Counted from the first letter of the stretch, positions 9,508-19,300 are shown. The stretch: DNA of 64,000 bases from Alphaproteobacteria bacterium (GCA_025934695.1 JAICWS010000002.1:682001-746000); one strand, 5' to 3'. A program made the numbers and translations. Notes: generated from the letters alone by a model not told the origin.

Positions 9508-10569
9508 TCACGCGGCCTGTTCGAACAAGACGCTCTCGACGGTGAGGCCGGGGCCGAAGGCCATGCCGCAGCCGCGGCCCTGGCCGCGCTCCATGATGTC
9601 CTTCAGCACGAACATGATGGTCGCCGACGACATATTGCCGAAATCCCGCAACACCCGCCGCGAGGATTGCAGCAGGTCTTCCGGAATCTCCGCACCCTGC
9701 CGCACGGCGTCGAGGATCGTGCGCCCGCCCGGGTGCACGGCCCAATGCCGGAAGTGGGCGATAGTGCCGCCCGCCAGCATGTCGGGCAGGCAAACGGGCA
9801 GTCCCGCGGCGATGGTGCCGGGCACCTTGCCGGAAAGATTCATGTCGAAACCGTTGCCGCCAATGGCCCAGGTGATTTGGTCGGCGCTCTGCGGCATGAC
9901 GGCGGAATGAAATCGCTGAAGCTCGATGCCTTCGGGCTTCGCCGAGACGATGCTGGCCGCGCAGCCGTCGGAGAAAATCAGGAACGACAGCATCTGTTCG
10001 AGGTCCGTTGTTTTTTGCAGGTGCAGCGTGCAGAGCTCCAGGTTCAGGATCAGCACGCAGGCGCCGGCGTCGGAGCGCACGATGTGCCGCGCGAGCTTCA
10101 ACGCGTTCATGCCGGCATAGCAACCCATGAAGCCCACGATGGTGCGTTCGACAGAAGGCTTCAGTCCGTAATGTTCGACAACCTCGATGTCGAGGCCGGG
10201 CGCGTAAAAGCCGGTGCAGGTGGTGAGGATCAGGTGCGTAATCTCATCGTTTCGATTTCTGAGATTCAACCCGTCGAGTGCGCGCCGGGCCAGCGGCAGT
10301 GCATGGGCGCGGTAAGTCCGCATGCGCGTTTCCGTGTCGGGAAAGGCCTCTGGCGCATAAAAGCCGCTCGCGTCGAGCTGCGCGGGGTTCGCATCGGCTT
10401 CCAGCACGGAATAACGGTGGTCGATCTGGCAGCGCTCCGCCATGCGGCGGAACAGCGCGCGGCTGCGGTCGTCGTTCAGCAGCGAGGGCGCGAAATCGAT
10501 GAATTTGCGGTGGATGTCATAGTCCGGAACCGCGGTGGAGATATCGTTCAGGTAAGCGTCTTTGGGCAT
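9508..10569 (-). CDS. Type III polyketide synthase (chalcone/stilbene synthase family)
   Basis: 353 aa; Cys in LILTTCTGFYAPGLD, His in HWAVHPGGRTILDAV, Asn in FGNMSSATIMFVL match the C-H-N triad. Confidence 0.9.
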   Translation of the reverse strand: MPKDAYLNDISTAVPDYDIHRKFIDFAPSLLNDDRSRALFRRMAERCQIDHRYSVLEADANPAQLDASGFYAPEAFPDTETRMRTYRAHALPLARRALDGLNLRNRNDEITHLILTTCTGFYAPGLDIEVVEHYGLKPSVERTIVGFMGCYAGMNALKLARHIVRSDAGACVLILNLELCTLHLQKTTDLEQMLSFLIFSDGCAASIVSAKPEGIELQRFHSAVMPQSADQITWAIGGNGFDMNLSGKVPGTIAAGLPVCLPDMLAGGTIAHFRHWAVHPGGRTILDAVRQGAEIPEDLLQSSRRVLRDFGNMSSATIMFVLKDIMERGQGRGCGMAFGPGLTVESVLFEQAA

Positions 10570-11324
10570 GGGACGGGTTCTCCTGTGGACGCAATCTTCC
10601 TGACGATCAGCATTTGCGTGATGCCGAAGAAGTGAAGGCGCGAATGCTCGATTGTGAAACCCTTGCGTTCGAGCAGGCTCCGGAGCGCCGCGCGGTCGGG
10701 ATAGCGCCGCAGGCTCTCCGCGATATAATTATAGACCTCGGGGTTGCGATGAAGCGCGAAGCCCCAGAGGCTTGTCCATGCCTTGAGCAGCGCGTGCTGC
10801 AGCCCGTTGGCAAGCGGCGACGCGGGGCGCGAGAAATCGAGGAAGGCGGCGACGCCGCCCGGACGCAGCACCCGCGCGATTTCATCCAGCGTGCGCTCGA
10901 GGTCCGGCGCGTTACGCAGGGCATATCCTCCCGTGACGATATCGACGGAAGCGGTATCGGCGTTCGTGCGCATCATGTCCTGGCGGAAGAAGCCGACATT
11001 GGGACAGGCATTGCGGCGGCGCGCCAGCATCAGCATTTTTTCCGTCACATCGACGCCGATGATGCGCCCGGCGGGATATTTTTTCGCCAGCAGGAAGGCG
11101 ATGTCGCCGGTGCCGCAGGCCAGGTCGAGGCACAGGGGCGCGTCGTGCGGCGGCAGCAGCGCCACCAACTCGCGCTTCCACCCGGCGTCGCGCCAGAAGG
11201 ACAAGGCGCGCGTAATGAAATCGTAGCGGGGCGCGATTTCAGCAAACATCTCCTCGTTATAGCGCCGCTTGCGCTCGGGGCTCGCCAGTTTGTCGGCGAG
11301 CTTTAAGGTGACACGTTGTTCCAT
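10548..11324 (-). CDS. UbiE-like class I SAM-dependent methyltransferase
   Basis: 258 aa; RYDFITRALSFWRDAGWKRELV, CLDLACGTGDIAFLLAKKYP, GGYALRNAPDLERTLDEIARVLRPGG. Confidence 0.88.
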   Translation of the reverse strand: MEQRVTLKLADKLASPERKRRYNEEMFAEIAPRYDFITRALSFWRDAGWKRELVALLPPHDAPLCLDLACGTGDIAFLLAKKYPAGRIIGVDVTEKMLMLARRRNACPNVGFFRQDMMRTNADTASVDIVTGGYALRNAPDLERTLDEIARVLRPGGVAAFLDFSRPASPLANGLQHALLKAWTSLWGFALHRNPEVYNYIAESLRRYPDRAALRSLLERKGFTIEHSRLHFFGITQMLIVRKIASTGEPVPCPKTLT

Positions 11325-11376
11325 ATCGTTGCTCTATTCATACGCCTGCAAGGTCCGCCCCACGCGGGGGGGAGGG

Positions 11377-11401
11377 GGAACCCTTTGTCGCGTCATGCGT
11401 T
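11377..11401 (+). promoter_or_regulatory. Candidate sigma-EcfG promoter, GGAAC-N16-CGTT
   Basis: ggaac (11377-11381), 16-nt spacer, cgtt (11398-11401); about 60 nt upstream of the cupredoxin start codon. Confidence 0.6.
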
Positions 11402-11462
11402 TAGGGATTGCGGCTTCGGCAAAAATCCCGCTTTGGCAACACTAACAACCGGTGCGTTCATC

Positions 11463-11879
11463 ATGTCCCATGAAAAAGCTTGGCAGGTTCAAAAATGGGC
11501 CTGGGCACTCTTCATCGTCCTGTTCCTGGCCGGTTGCGGCCTTGGCGGCCCCGCGCACAAAGAACCCGACAGAAATGCGGCGGCCGTCGTCGATATGGGG
11601 TTCATGGATTTCAAACCTGCTTCGATCACCATCCATAAGGGGCAGATGGTTGAATGGCGTAATACGGCGCTCATCGGCCATACCGTGACGGATGAGCCTG
11701 CGAAAGCCCATCATCCGCAACTCGCCGGCCTACCGCCCAAAGCACCGGCTTTCGATTCCGGCGAGATCAAGGCCGGGAAGGTCTACGAGCATGTCTTCAC
11801 GGTTCCCGGAACATATAAATACTATTGCAAATTCCACGCCGAGCACGGCATGGCCGGCACCGTCACCGTCCTGCCCTAG
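11463..11879 (+). CDS. Cupredoxin-domain lipoprotein (plastocyanin/azurin-like)
   Basis: Start moved to ATG 11463 (MSHEKAWQVQKW...); lipobox LFLAGC; copper motif YKYYCKFHAEHGMAGTVTV. Confidence 0.85.
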   Translation: MSHEKAWQVQKWAWALFIVLFLAGCGLGGPAHKEPDRNAAAVVDMGFMDFKPASITIHKGQMVEWRNTALIGHTVTDEPAKAHHPQLAGLPPKAPAFDSGEIKAGKVYEHVFTVPGTYKYYCKFHAEHGMAGTVTVLP

Positions 11880-12301
11880 ACGAGGGATTTCCTGAAAAAA
11901 CTGCGCTTGTGCCCCGGCGGATAATCGGGCAGTTCGCCCCAGCGCGAATAGCCGTTGCTTTCGTAAAAACGCAGTGCCTGTATGCCAATGGTGTCGAGCC
12001 AGGCGTCGGTGCAGCCGCGCATGCGTGCCTCCTCTTCCGCTTTTTTCAGAAGCGACGTGCCGATGCCTTGTCCGCGCAGCTCCTCCGCGACCCACAGCAG
12101 GTCGATCGTCAGCCACTGGTAAAAGATTTTGCCGCCGAGACCCGCTTGCAGCTTTCCCGCGCCGTCGCGGATAGTCAGGAGCAGCGGCTGGATATCCATC
12201 TTGCCGAAGAGCGCGCTGTTGTAGCCGATCAGGTTACGGCCGATCTCGTTGTAACCGCTGTCAGTGTTTTCCGTGGCGGTGATGATGTCAAAAAGAGGCA
12301 T
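11876..12301 (-). CDS. GNAT-family N-acetyltransferase
   Basis: 141 aa; LLWVAEELRGQGIGTSLLKKAEEEARMRGC...ALRFYESNGYSRWGEL. Confidence 0.88.
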   Translation of the reverse strand: MPLFDIITATENTDSGYNEIGRNLIGYNSALFGKMDIQPLLLTIRDGAGKLQAGLGGKIFYQWLTIDLLWVAEELRGQGIGTSLLKKAEEEARMRGCTDAWLDTIGIQALRFYESNGYSRWGELPDYPPGHKRSFFRKSLV

Positions 12302-12335
12302 GCCGGCATCATATCATGACACCGGCGCGGCAGCA

Positions 12336-12797
12336 TTATTTTCGTTTGCTGTCTTTCGGGCCACCCATCACCGGCATTAGCCAGCCAAAGACGACCAACA
12401 GAACAAGAATGCAGGCAAAGCCGGTGAAGGCGAAGGCGTAATAGCCGAGGCCGATGCAGGCGCCAAGGCCGGCCGCGGCCCAGACGCAGGCCGCCGTCGC
12501 CGTGCCCACGACATGATCGCCCTGCTTGATGATCAGACCTGCGCCCAAAAAGCCGATGCTCATCAGCACCGATTGCAGGACGCGTAAGGGGTCCATGGCG
12601 ATCGACTTGTCGGGATTGCTCGTGTCATGGACAAGCGCGAGGCTGACCACCGCGATCATCGCCGCCATCGACGATACAATCGCGTAGGCGCGGAAGTCGC
12701 CGGGCTTGTCCTTCCAGTCGCGGTCGAAGCCGACGACCAGGCCGGCCAGGGCGGAGGCGATGATGCGCAGCACCAGCTCGGTCGTCGATGCCGGCAT
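12336..12797 (-). CDS. MgtC/SapB family membrane protein
   Basis: 153 aa; ALAGLVVGFDRDWKDKPGDFRAYAIVSSMAAMIAV ... GFLGAGLIIKQGDHVVGTATAACVWAAAGLG. Confidence 0.88.
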   Translation of the reverse strand: MPASTTELVLRIIASALAGLVVGFDRDWKDKPGDFRAYAIVSSMAAMIAVVSLALVHDTSNPDKSIAMDPLRVLQSVLMSIGFLGAGLIIKQGDHVVGTATAACVWAAAGLGACIGLGYYAFAFTGFACILVLLVVFGWLMPVMGGPKDSKRK

Positions 12798-12805
12798 GCC
12801 GTGCG

Positions 12806-13084
12806 TCAGCGCTTGGATTTACGGGACGAGGATTTGCGCGACGTGCGTTTTTTGGAGGTGCTCTTGCCGCCTTTTTTGCCGCCCTTGCGCGAGGAGCTGT
12901 GGCTCGTTTTCTTACCGCGGCCCGAGCCGGATTTCTTGCCGCCGCCGGACTCCTTGTTCACGGTGGCCCAGGCGCGCCGCTCGGCCTCTTTCTTCGAAGT
13001 GCCGCGTTTCTCATATCCTTCTTCGATATGCTCGGCCTTGCGTTTTTGTTTGCTGCTGTAGGCTTCCTTGCTTCCGCGTGGCAT
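12806..13084 (-). CDS. Small basic Lys/Ser-rich protein (family often annotated 'plasmid stabilization protein')
   Basis: 92 aa; MPRGSKEAYSSKQKRKAEHIEEGYEKRGTSKKEAERRAWATVNKESGGGKKSG followed by a K/S/R-rich tail. Confidence 0.65.
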   Translation of the reverse strand: MPRGSKEAYSSKQKRKAEHIEEGYEKRGTSKKEAERRAWATVNKESGGGKKSGSGRGKKTSHSSSRKGGKKGGKSTSKKRTSRKSSSRKSKR

Positions 13085-13166
13085 TTGTCGAATTCTCCTT
13101 CATCAAAAGGTTTGTTTCGCAAAAACCTACGGCATGATCAAGGAATGGTTCCGGACCCAAGGCGGG

Positions 13167-13850
13167 CTAGTGCAGCAAAGCCTGCGCGGCCGCCAGGTCT
13201 TCGACGATGGCGGCGTACATCGCCTGCCGCGCGTCATGGTCCGGCGCGCGCAGCGCCGCGGAAGGATGATAGGTCGCCATGACCTTCGTATTCGAGGGCC
13301 CCGGCTGCGATGTGCCGCGATGTTTGGTAAGCGCGAATTTGTTGCCGAGCAGCGCCTTCGCCGCGGTCGCTCCCATGCACATGACGACCGCGGGCCTGAT
13401 CAGCTCGATTTCCGCCAGCAGCCAGGGCTTGCAGGCGGCCACTTCGCGCGGGGACGGCGTCTTGTGCAGGCGCTTCTTGCCGCTGGTGGCGGTGAATTTG
13501 AAATGTTTGACGGCATTGGTGACATAGACCTCCTTTTTCGGGATGCCGGCCTCGGCCAGCGCACGGTCGAGTAGCTTGCCTGAGGGCCCCACGAAGGGCA
13601 GGCCCTGCTTGTCCTCTTCGTCGCCCGGCTGCTCGCCCACAAGGATGAGCTTCGCGGTCGCAGGTCCCTGGCCGAACACGGTCTGCGTCGCGTGCTTGTA
13701 AAGGTCGCAGCCGCGGCAGCCTTCGGCGGCCTTGCAGAGCGAGGGGTAAGTGATTTTCCGGGGCAGATACTGCGCGGCGGAGCGGGTTGTTTTTTCGGGC
13801 ATTTTTTCTATGTCATTCAGTGACATGGCGCTAACGGCACAAGGGAACAT
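13167..13850 (-). CDS. UdgX-type uracil-DNA glycosylase (start codon uncertain: 13850, 13826 or 13802)
   Basis: GEQPGDEEDKQGLPFVGPSG motif and GKKRLHKTPSPREVAACKPWL, matching the KRRIH-type loop typical of UdgX; N-terminal CRGCDLY. Confidence 0.85.
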   Translation of the reverse strand: MFPCAVSAMSLNDIEKMPEKTTRSAAQYLPRKITYPSLCKAAEGCRGCDLYKHATQTVFGQGPATAKLILVGEQPGDEEDKQGLPFVGPSGKLLDRALAEAGIPKKEVYVTNAVKHFKFTATSGKKRLHKTPSPREVAACKPWLLAEIELIRPAVVMCMGATAAKALLGNKFALTKHRGTSQPGPSNTKVMATYHPSAALRAPDHDARQAMYAAIVEDLAAAQALLH

Positions 13851-13869
13851 TCGGTTGCCTGTCCGCGTT
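13844..13869 (+). promoter_or_regulatory. Candidate sigma-EcfG promoter upstream of imuA, GGAAC-N17-CGTT
   Basis: ggaac (13844-13848), 17-nt spacer, cgtt (13866-13869). Confidence 0.4.
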
Positions 13870-13872
13870 TTC

Positions 13873-13902
13873 TTGACAAGAACAAAATAAGAACTCTATA
13901 CT
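13873..13902 (+). promoter_or_regulatory. Sigma70-like promoter for imuA
   Basis: TTGACA (13873-13878), 18-bp spacer, TATACT (13897-13902). Confidence 0.75.
13880..13894 (+). promoter_or_regulatory. LexA (SOS) box 1, GAAC-N7-GAAC
   Basis: gaac-aaaataa-gaac; matches the alphaproteobacterial LexA consensus GTTC-N7-GTTC (complement), inside the -35/-10 spacer. Confidence 0.85.
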
Positions 13903-13903
13903 A

Positions 13904-13918
13904 GAACAAAGTAGGAAC
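13904..13918 (+). promoter_or_regulatory. LexA (SOS) box 2, GAAC-N7-GAAC
   Basis: gaac-aaagtag-gaac, 24 bp downstream of box 1, directly after the -10. Confidence 0.85.
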
Positions 13919-13939
13919 TGAGAATCAGTCATTCAGAGC

Positions 13940-14686
13940 ATGCATAACACTCCGCGACCCAAACTGGCGGCGGCGGCGATGACCGCGCTGCGGCAGGAAA
14001 TACGCAGGATCGAAGGTTTCAAAAATCCTTCAGGCCGGGGTGCCTTGCGCTTTGGCATCCCTGAGATCGACAATGCGCTGCCGGAAAAATCTTTCCCGCT
14101 GGGCGTGACGCATGAATTCATCAGCCAGCATGCCGAGGAAACGGCAGCGACGGCGGGATTTCTCTCGGGAATTCTCTCCCTCCTGCTGCGGGAGAGCGGC
14201 AGCATCGCCTGGATCGGCAGCCGCAAAACCTTTTATGCGCCGGGCCTGGCCGCTTACGGCTTCGATCCGAAGCGCATTATCTTTATCGAAGCAGACAGGT
14301 CTCAGGATGCGCTGTGGGCCCTGGAAGAAGCCTTGCGCTGCAAGGGTCTCGCCGCCGCGGTGGGTGAAATCGGCGACGCTGATCTCACGGCCACGCGCCG
14401 CTTGCAACTCGCGGCGGAAGGCAGCGGCACGACCGGGCTTCTGCTGCGCACAAAGCCGCGCAAGACTGGCAATTCCGCCTGCGTCACGCGCTGGCATATT
14501 TCCCCCCAATCAAGCTTCCCTGAGCGCGAGCTGCCAGGCCTCGGCGCGCCGCGCTGGCATGCCGAGCTTCTCAAAACGCGCGGCGGGCGTCCTGCCGCCT
14601 GGGATATCGAATGGAAGAACGGGCAGTTCCGCCTGCCGAATTCGCCCGCGAAGGCCTTGCCGTTCCGGCAGGCGCTGACCGGCTAA
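13940..14686 (+). CDS. imuA: ImuA-like RecA-fold protein of the mutagenesis cassette
   Basis: 248 aa; RFGIPEIDNALPEKSFPLGVTHEFI, upstream of imuB and dnaE2. Confidence 0.88.
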   Translation: MHNTPRPKLAAAAMTALRQEIRRIEGFKNPSGRGALRFGIPEIDNALPEKSFPLGVTHEFISQHAEETAATAGFLSGILSLLLRESGSIAWIGSRKTFYAPGLAAYGFDPKRIIFIEADRSQDALWALEEALRCKGLAAAVGEIGDADLTATRRLQLAAEGSGTTGLLLRTKPRKTGNSACVTRWHISPQSSFPERELPGLGAPRWHAELLKTRGGRPAAWDIEWKNGQFRLPNSPAKALPFRQALTG

Positions 14687-14705
14687 AAACCGTTACGGGG
14701 GAAGG

Positions 14706-16211
14706 ATGCAGCGCCGTTACATATCGATATGGTTTCGCCACCTGCTGACCGACTGGACGGCGAAGCAAAAGCCGGACATGAAAGACCGGGCTTTCGTTCT
14801 CTGCGCGCAGGAGCGCGGCGCCACCATCATCATGGCGGCGAACGCGCTGGCAGAGCAGGCGGGCGCGTCGCGCGGCATGACGCTGGCCGATGCGCGCGCC
14901 ATCGCGCCGGACCTGCTGTCTGTCGATTTCGAGCCCGGACGCGCGCAAAAAATTTTAAGCGCCATGGCCGACTGGTGCCAGCGGTTTTCGCCGCTGTGCG
15001 GATTGCAGCTGCCGGACGGCATCTGGATCGACATGACCGGCGGCGCGCATTTGTTCGGCGGCGAGCGGAAACTTTTGCGCGACATCGTTCTTTCCTTCCA
15101 GTCCTTCGGCTATGAAACCCGCGCCGCGCTGGCCGATACGCCGGGCGGCGCCTGGGCGATCGCCCGCTTCGGACGCAAGCAGCCGATCATTCCTCCAGGC
15201 GAATTGCGCGCCGCGCTGGCCGAATTGCCGCCTCCGGCTTTAAGAATTTCACAGGAAACGGCGGTTTCCCTGCGCAGCCTCGGCATTCGCACCGTTGCCG
15301 ATCTGTACAGAATCCCGCGCGCGTCGCTGTCGCGGCGCTTCGGCGCTGAAATCATGCTGCGCATGGGGCAGGCGTTGGGCGACTTCGAGGAGCCGCTGAC
15401 CTCGCAGATGCCGGCGCCCGAATATGCGGCGCGGCTCCATTTCGCCGAAGGACTGTCCACGCCGGAAGCCATCGCGAAAGTATTGCAGCGGCTGATGGAC
15501 GATCTCTGCGCCCAGATGAACGTGAAGGGCTGCGGCTTGCGGGAAGGCATCCTGCAGGCTTTCCGTCTCGACGGGCGCGCGGAACGCCTCCAGATCGGGA
15601 CCGGCAGCCCGTCGCGGAACCCGAAGCATCTTTTCAAGTTATTCGAGGAAAAGCTGGGCTTCCTCGATCCCGGACCCGGCATCGAAACCTTCATTCTGTC
15701 CGCGCCGAAGACCGAGCAATTTGTCTCCGCGCAGAACGGCATGGGCATGGATGCCGACAATTATTTCCACGACGACAACCTGCCCGAACTCATCGACCGG
15801 CTGGCAGGGCGGCTGGGGGCGAAAAGCATCTACGGCGTCGCCCCGCGCGACAGCCATTGGCCCGAACGCGCTTTGAAGCCGGTCGGACCGTTGGAAGCGA
15901 GGCCCGCAGAAAATTGGCCGCTGGACAAGGAACGCCCAGTCATGCTGCTGGCAAGGCCGGAGCCTATCGACGTCATGGCGCCGGTGCCCGATGATCCGCC
16001 GCTCCTGTTCCGGCGCAAGGGCGTGCTGCACCGCATCCGCCGTTCCGAGGGGCCTGAGCGCATCGAGGCCGAATGGTGGCTGCGCGCGGGCGAACTGCGC
16101 GATTATTACCGGCTCGAAGATGAAACAGGCAACCGCTACTGGGTCTTCCGCGCCGGGCATTACAAGCCGGAACAAAAATCGGAATGGTTTCTGCACGGAT
16201 TTTTTGGATAG
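14706..16211 (+). CDS. imuB: ImuB, catalytically inactive Y-family polymerase homolog
   Basis: 501 aa; RYISIWFRHLLTDW (no catalytic acidic motif), DARAIAPDLLSVDFEP, GIWIDMTGGAHLFGGE, SLGIRTVADLYRIPRASLSRRFG. Confidence 0.92.
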   Translation: MQRRYISIWFRHLLTDWTAKQKPDMKDRAFVLCAQERGATIIMAANALAEQAGASRGMTLADARAIAPDLLSVDFEPGRAQKILSAMADWCQRFSPLCGLQLPDGIWIDMTGGAHLFGGERKLLRDIVLSFQSFGYETRAALADTPGGAWAIARFGRKQPIIPPGELRAALAELPPPALRISQETAVSLRSLGIRTVADLYRIPRASLSRRFGAEIMLRMGQALGDFEEPLTSQMPAPEYAARLHFAEGLSTPEAIAKVLQRLMDDLCAQMNVKGCGLREGILQAFRLDGRAERLQIGTGSPSRNPKHLFKLFEEKLGFLDPGPGIETFILSAPKTEQFVSAQNGMGMDADNYFHDDNLPELIDRLAGRLGAKSIYGVAPRDSHWPERALKPVGPLEARPAENWPLDKERPVMLLARPEPIDVMAPVPDDPPLLFRRKGVLHRIRRSEGPERIEAEWWLRAGELRDYYRLEDETGNRYWVFRAGHYKPEQKSEWFLHGFFG

Positions 16212-16228
16212 AGGAAATTGGAGAGTGG

Positions 16229-16341
16229 AGGACAATCCCTCTCCCTAGCCCTCTCCCCCCCTTCGGCGGGAGAGGGGACAGAGCGCTCTGCTCCCTCTCC
16301 CATGCTTGTCATGGGAGAGGGTTGGGGAGAGGGATTGTCCT
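16229..16341. repeat. Palindromic CCCTCTCCC-type intergenic repeat between imuB and dnaE2
   Basis: Outer arms AGGACAATCCCTCTCCC... / ...GGGAGAGGGATTGTCCT; inner hairpin CCCTCTCCCATG-CTTGT-CATGGGAGAGGG (16293-16321). Confidence 0.75.
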
Positions 16342-16360
16342 GAACTTTCCGGTATAGAAG

Positions 16361-19300
16361 ATGACTTACATCGAACTTCAGGTAACGACGAACTTCAGCT
16401 TCCTGCGCGGCGGGTCGCATCCGGATGAGATGATCCTGCAGGCGCAGGCCTATGGCTACAAGGCCATTGCCGTGGCGGACCGCAACACGCTGGCCGGCAT
16501 CGTGCGCGCCCATGTGGCGGCGGAAGAAGCGAAGGTGCGCCTCATCGTCGGCTGCCGCCTGGCGCTGCAGGACGGGCCGGAGCTGCTTGCCTATCCGACC
16601 GACCGCGCCGCCTATGCGCGCCTGTGCCAGCTGCTGACGCGCGGCAATCTGCGCGCGGAGAAGGGGCAGTGTCATCTTTATAAAAAGGACGTCTTCGAGC
16701 TGGCCGAGGGCATGAAGCTCATCGCCGTGCCGCCCGAGAAGCCGGACGATGCCTTTAAAAACACATTGCAGGAATACCGGGCTGCCTTCGGTAAAAACCT
16801 GTATCTCGCCGCCACGCATTTCTATCGCGGCGACGACGCGCGGCGGCTGGAGGAACTGTTCCGCCTCTCGAACCTGCTGCGCGTGCCGTTGGTTGCGACC
16901 AACGACGTGCATTACCACCATCCGGAACGCCGCGCCCTCCAGGACGTCCTTACCTGCATCCGCGAGAAATGCACGATTTACACGGCGGGTTTTAAGCTTT
17001 TTGCCAATGCCGAGCGTCACCTGAAACCCGCCGAAGAAATGGCGCGGCTGTTCAGGAAATATCCCGAAGCGCTGGCGCGCGCGCAGGAGATCGCCGACGC
17101 CTGCCGCTTTTCGCTGAACGAGCTGTGCTACGAATATCCCGATGAGATCATGACCGAAGGCCGCACCGCGCAGGAAGAGCTTGAGCATCTGACTTGGCTC
17201 GGCGCACGGCGGCACTACGGCGACGATATTCCACAAAAAATTAAGGACATCCTCGTCCATGAACTCAAATTCATCGCGACATTGAATTATGCGCCATATT
17301 TTCTGACCGTCTACGATGCCGTGCGCTTTGCGCGCGAGGGACAGAAGGCGTTGGGAAAAGAGCCCATTTTATGTCAAGGGCGCGGCTCGGCCGCCAATTC
17401 TGCCGTCTGCTTCTGTCTTGGCATTACTTCCGTCGATCCGTCCAAGTTCGACCTGCTGTTCGAGCGTTTCATCTCCACCGCTCGCAACGAACCGCCCGAT
17501 ATCGACGTCGATTTCGAGCACGAGCGGCGCGAAGAGGTGATGCAGTATATCTACCAGAAATACGGGCGCGACCGCGCGGGCATCGTGGCGACCGTCTGCC
17601 AGTACCGGCAAAAGGGCGCCATCCGCGACGTTGGCAAGGCCATGGGGCTTTCCGTCGATGTGATCAATTCGCTATCCAAATCGATCTGGCGCTTCACCGA
17701 ATGGTTCGAGGCGGACCGGCTGAAGCAGGAAGGTCTCGACCCCGGCGACGCGCATCTGCGCAAGACCGTCGAGCTCGCGGGCCAGCTGATGGGTTTTCCG
17801 CGCCACCTGTCGCAGCATGTGGGCGGCTTCGTCATCACGCGCGGCAAACTGTCCGACTTGTGTCCCGTCATGAACGGCGCGATGGAGGACCGCACGCATA
17901 TCGAGTGGAACAAGGACGATATCGACGCCATGAAGTTCATGAAGGTCGATTGCCTCGCGCTCGGCATGCTGACCTGCCTGCAGAAGAATTTCGAGCTGCT
18001 GAAAAACGAATACGGGCGCACGCTGACGCTCGAAACCGTGCCGCAGGACGACAAGGCGACCTACGACATGATCTGCAAAGCCGATACCGTCGGCGTTTTC
18101 CAGATCGAAAGCCGCGCCCAGATGACAATGCTGCCGCGCCTGAAGCCGCGCGAATTCTACGACCTCGTCATCGAAGTCGCCATCGTGCGCCCGGGACCGA
18201 TCCAGGGCGACATGGTGCATCCCTACCTGCGCCGCCGCAACGGCGAAGAGGATCCCACTTACGTCAAGCCGGAACTGGAAAAGATCCTCAAGAAAACGCT
18301 CGGCGTGCCGCTGTTCCAGGAGCAGGCCATGCAGATCGCCATCGTGGCGGCGAGTTTTACGCCCGATGACGCCGACCGGCTGCGCCGCTCGATGGCGACC
18401 TTCAAGGCCGTGGGCACCGTCAATCAATTCCAGGAGAAGCTGATCGGCGGCATGGTGAAAAACGGTTATCCGAAGGAATTTGCCGAACGCTGCTACCGGC
18501 AGCTGGAAGGTTTCGGCAGTTACGGCTTTCCAGAGAGCCATGCGGTATCGTTCGCGCAGCTCGCCTATGTCTCGTCCTGGCTGAAATGTCATTATCCCGA
18601 TGTTTTCGCCTGCGCGCTGCTCAACAGCCTGCCGATGGGCTTCTACGAGCCCGCGCAGATCGTCATCGACGCGCGCAAGCACGGGGTCGAGGTGCGCCCC
18701 GTCGACGTCAACCATTCGCAATGGGACAATACCCTCGAAGGACTGGCGGGCAAACATCGCGCCCTGCGTCTTGGCTTCCGGCACGTGAAGGGGCTGGGAA
18801 AGCAGGAGATGGAGCGTGCGGTCCTGGCGCGGGGCGGCGGTTTTGCCGATATTTCGGCGCTGATGCGGCAGGGACGCCTTGGTCTCCCGGCGCTGGAAAT
18901 GCTGGCGCAGGCCGATGCTTTCCGGTCCTTAAGCCTCGACCGGCGGCAGGCGCTCTGGGAGGTCAAGGGCCTCAGCGACAGCGCCGCCGCCTTGCTTGCC
19001 CCACAGGTCAAAGAGGCGATTTTCGAGCCCGCCGTGCCCCTGCCGCGCATGACCGAGGGCGAACATGTGATCCATGATTACGCGGCGACGTCGCTCACGC
19101 TCAAAAAACATCCGGTCGCCTTCGTGCGCGACAAGCTCGCGGCCCTGCGGGTGACGCCCGCCGACCAGCTGTCGCGCATGACCGACGGCGCGTTCGTGAA
19201 GGTCGCGGGGCTTATCCTCGTCCGCCAGCGTCCGCAGACGGCCAGCGGCGTCACTTTTATCACGCTGGAGGATGAAACGGGGGTATCGAACGGCGTCATC

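Noticed and set aside
12806-13084. Toxin-antitoxin or plasmid-maintenance function suggested by the 'plasmid stabilization' name
   Set aside because: No partner toxin or plasmid genes nearby; the protein is just a small basic Lys/Ser-rich protein.
13127-13152. Minus-strand GGAAC-N16-CGTA upstream of the 12806-13084 gene
   Set aside because: Imperfect -10; noted only as a weak possibility.
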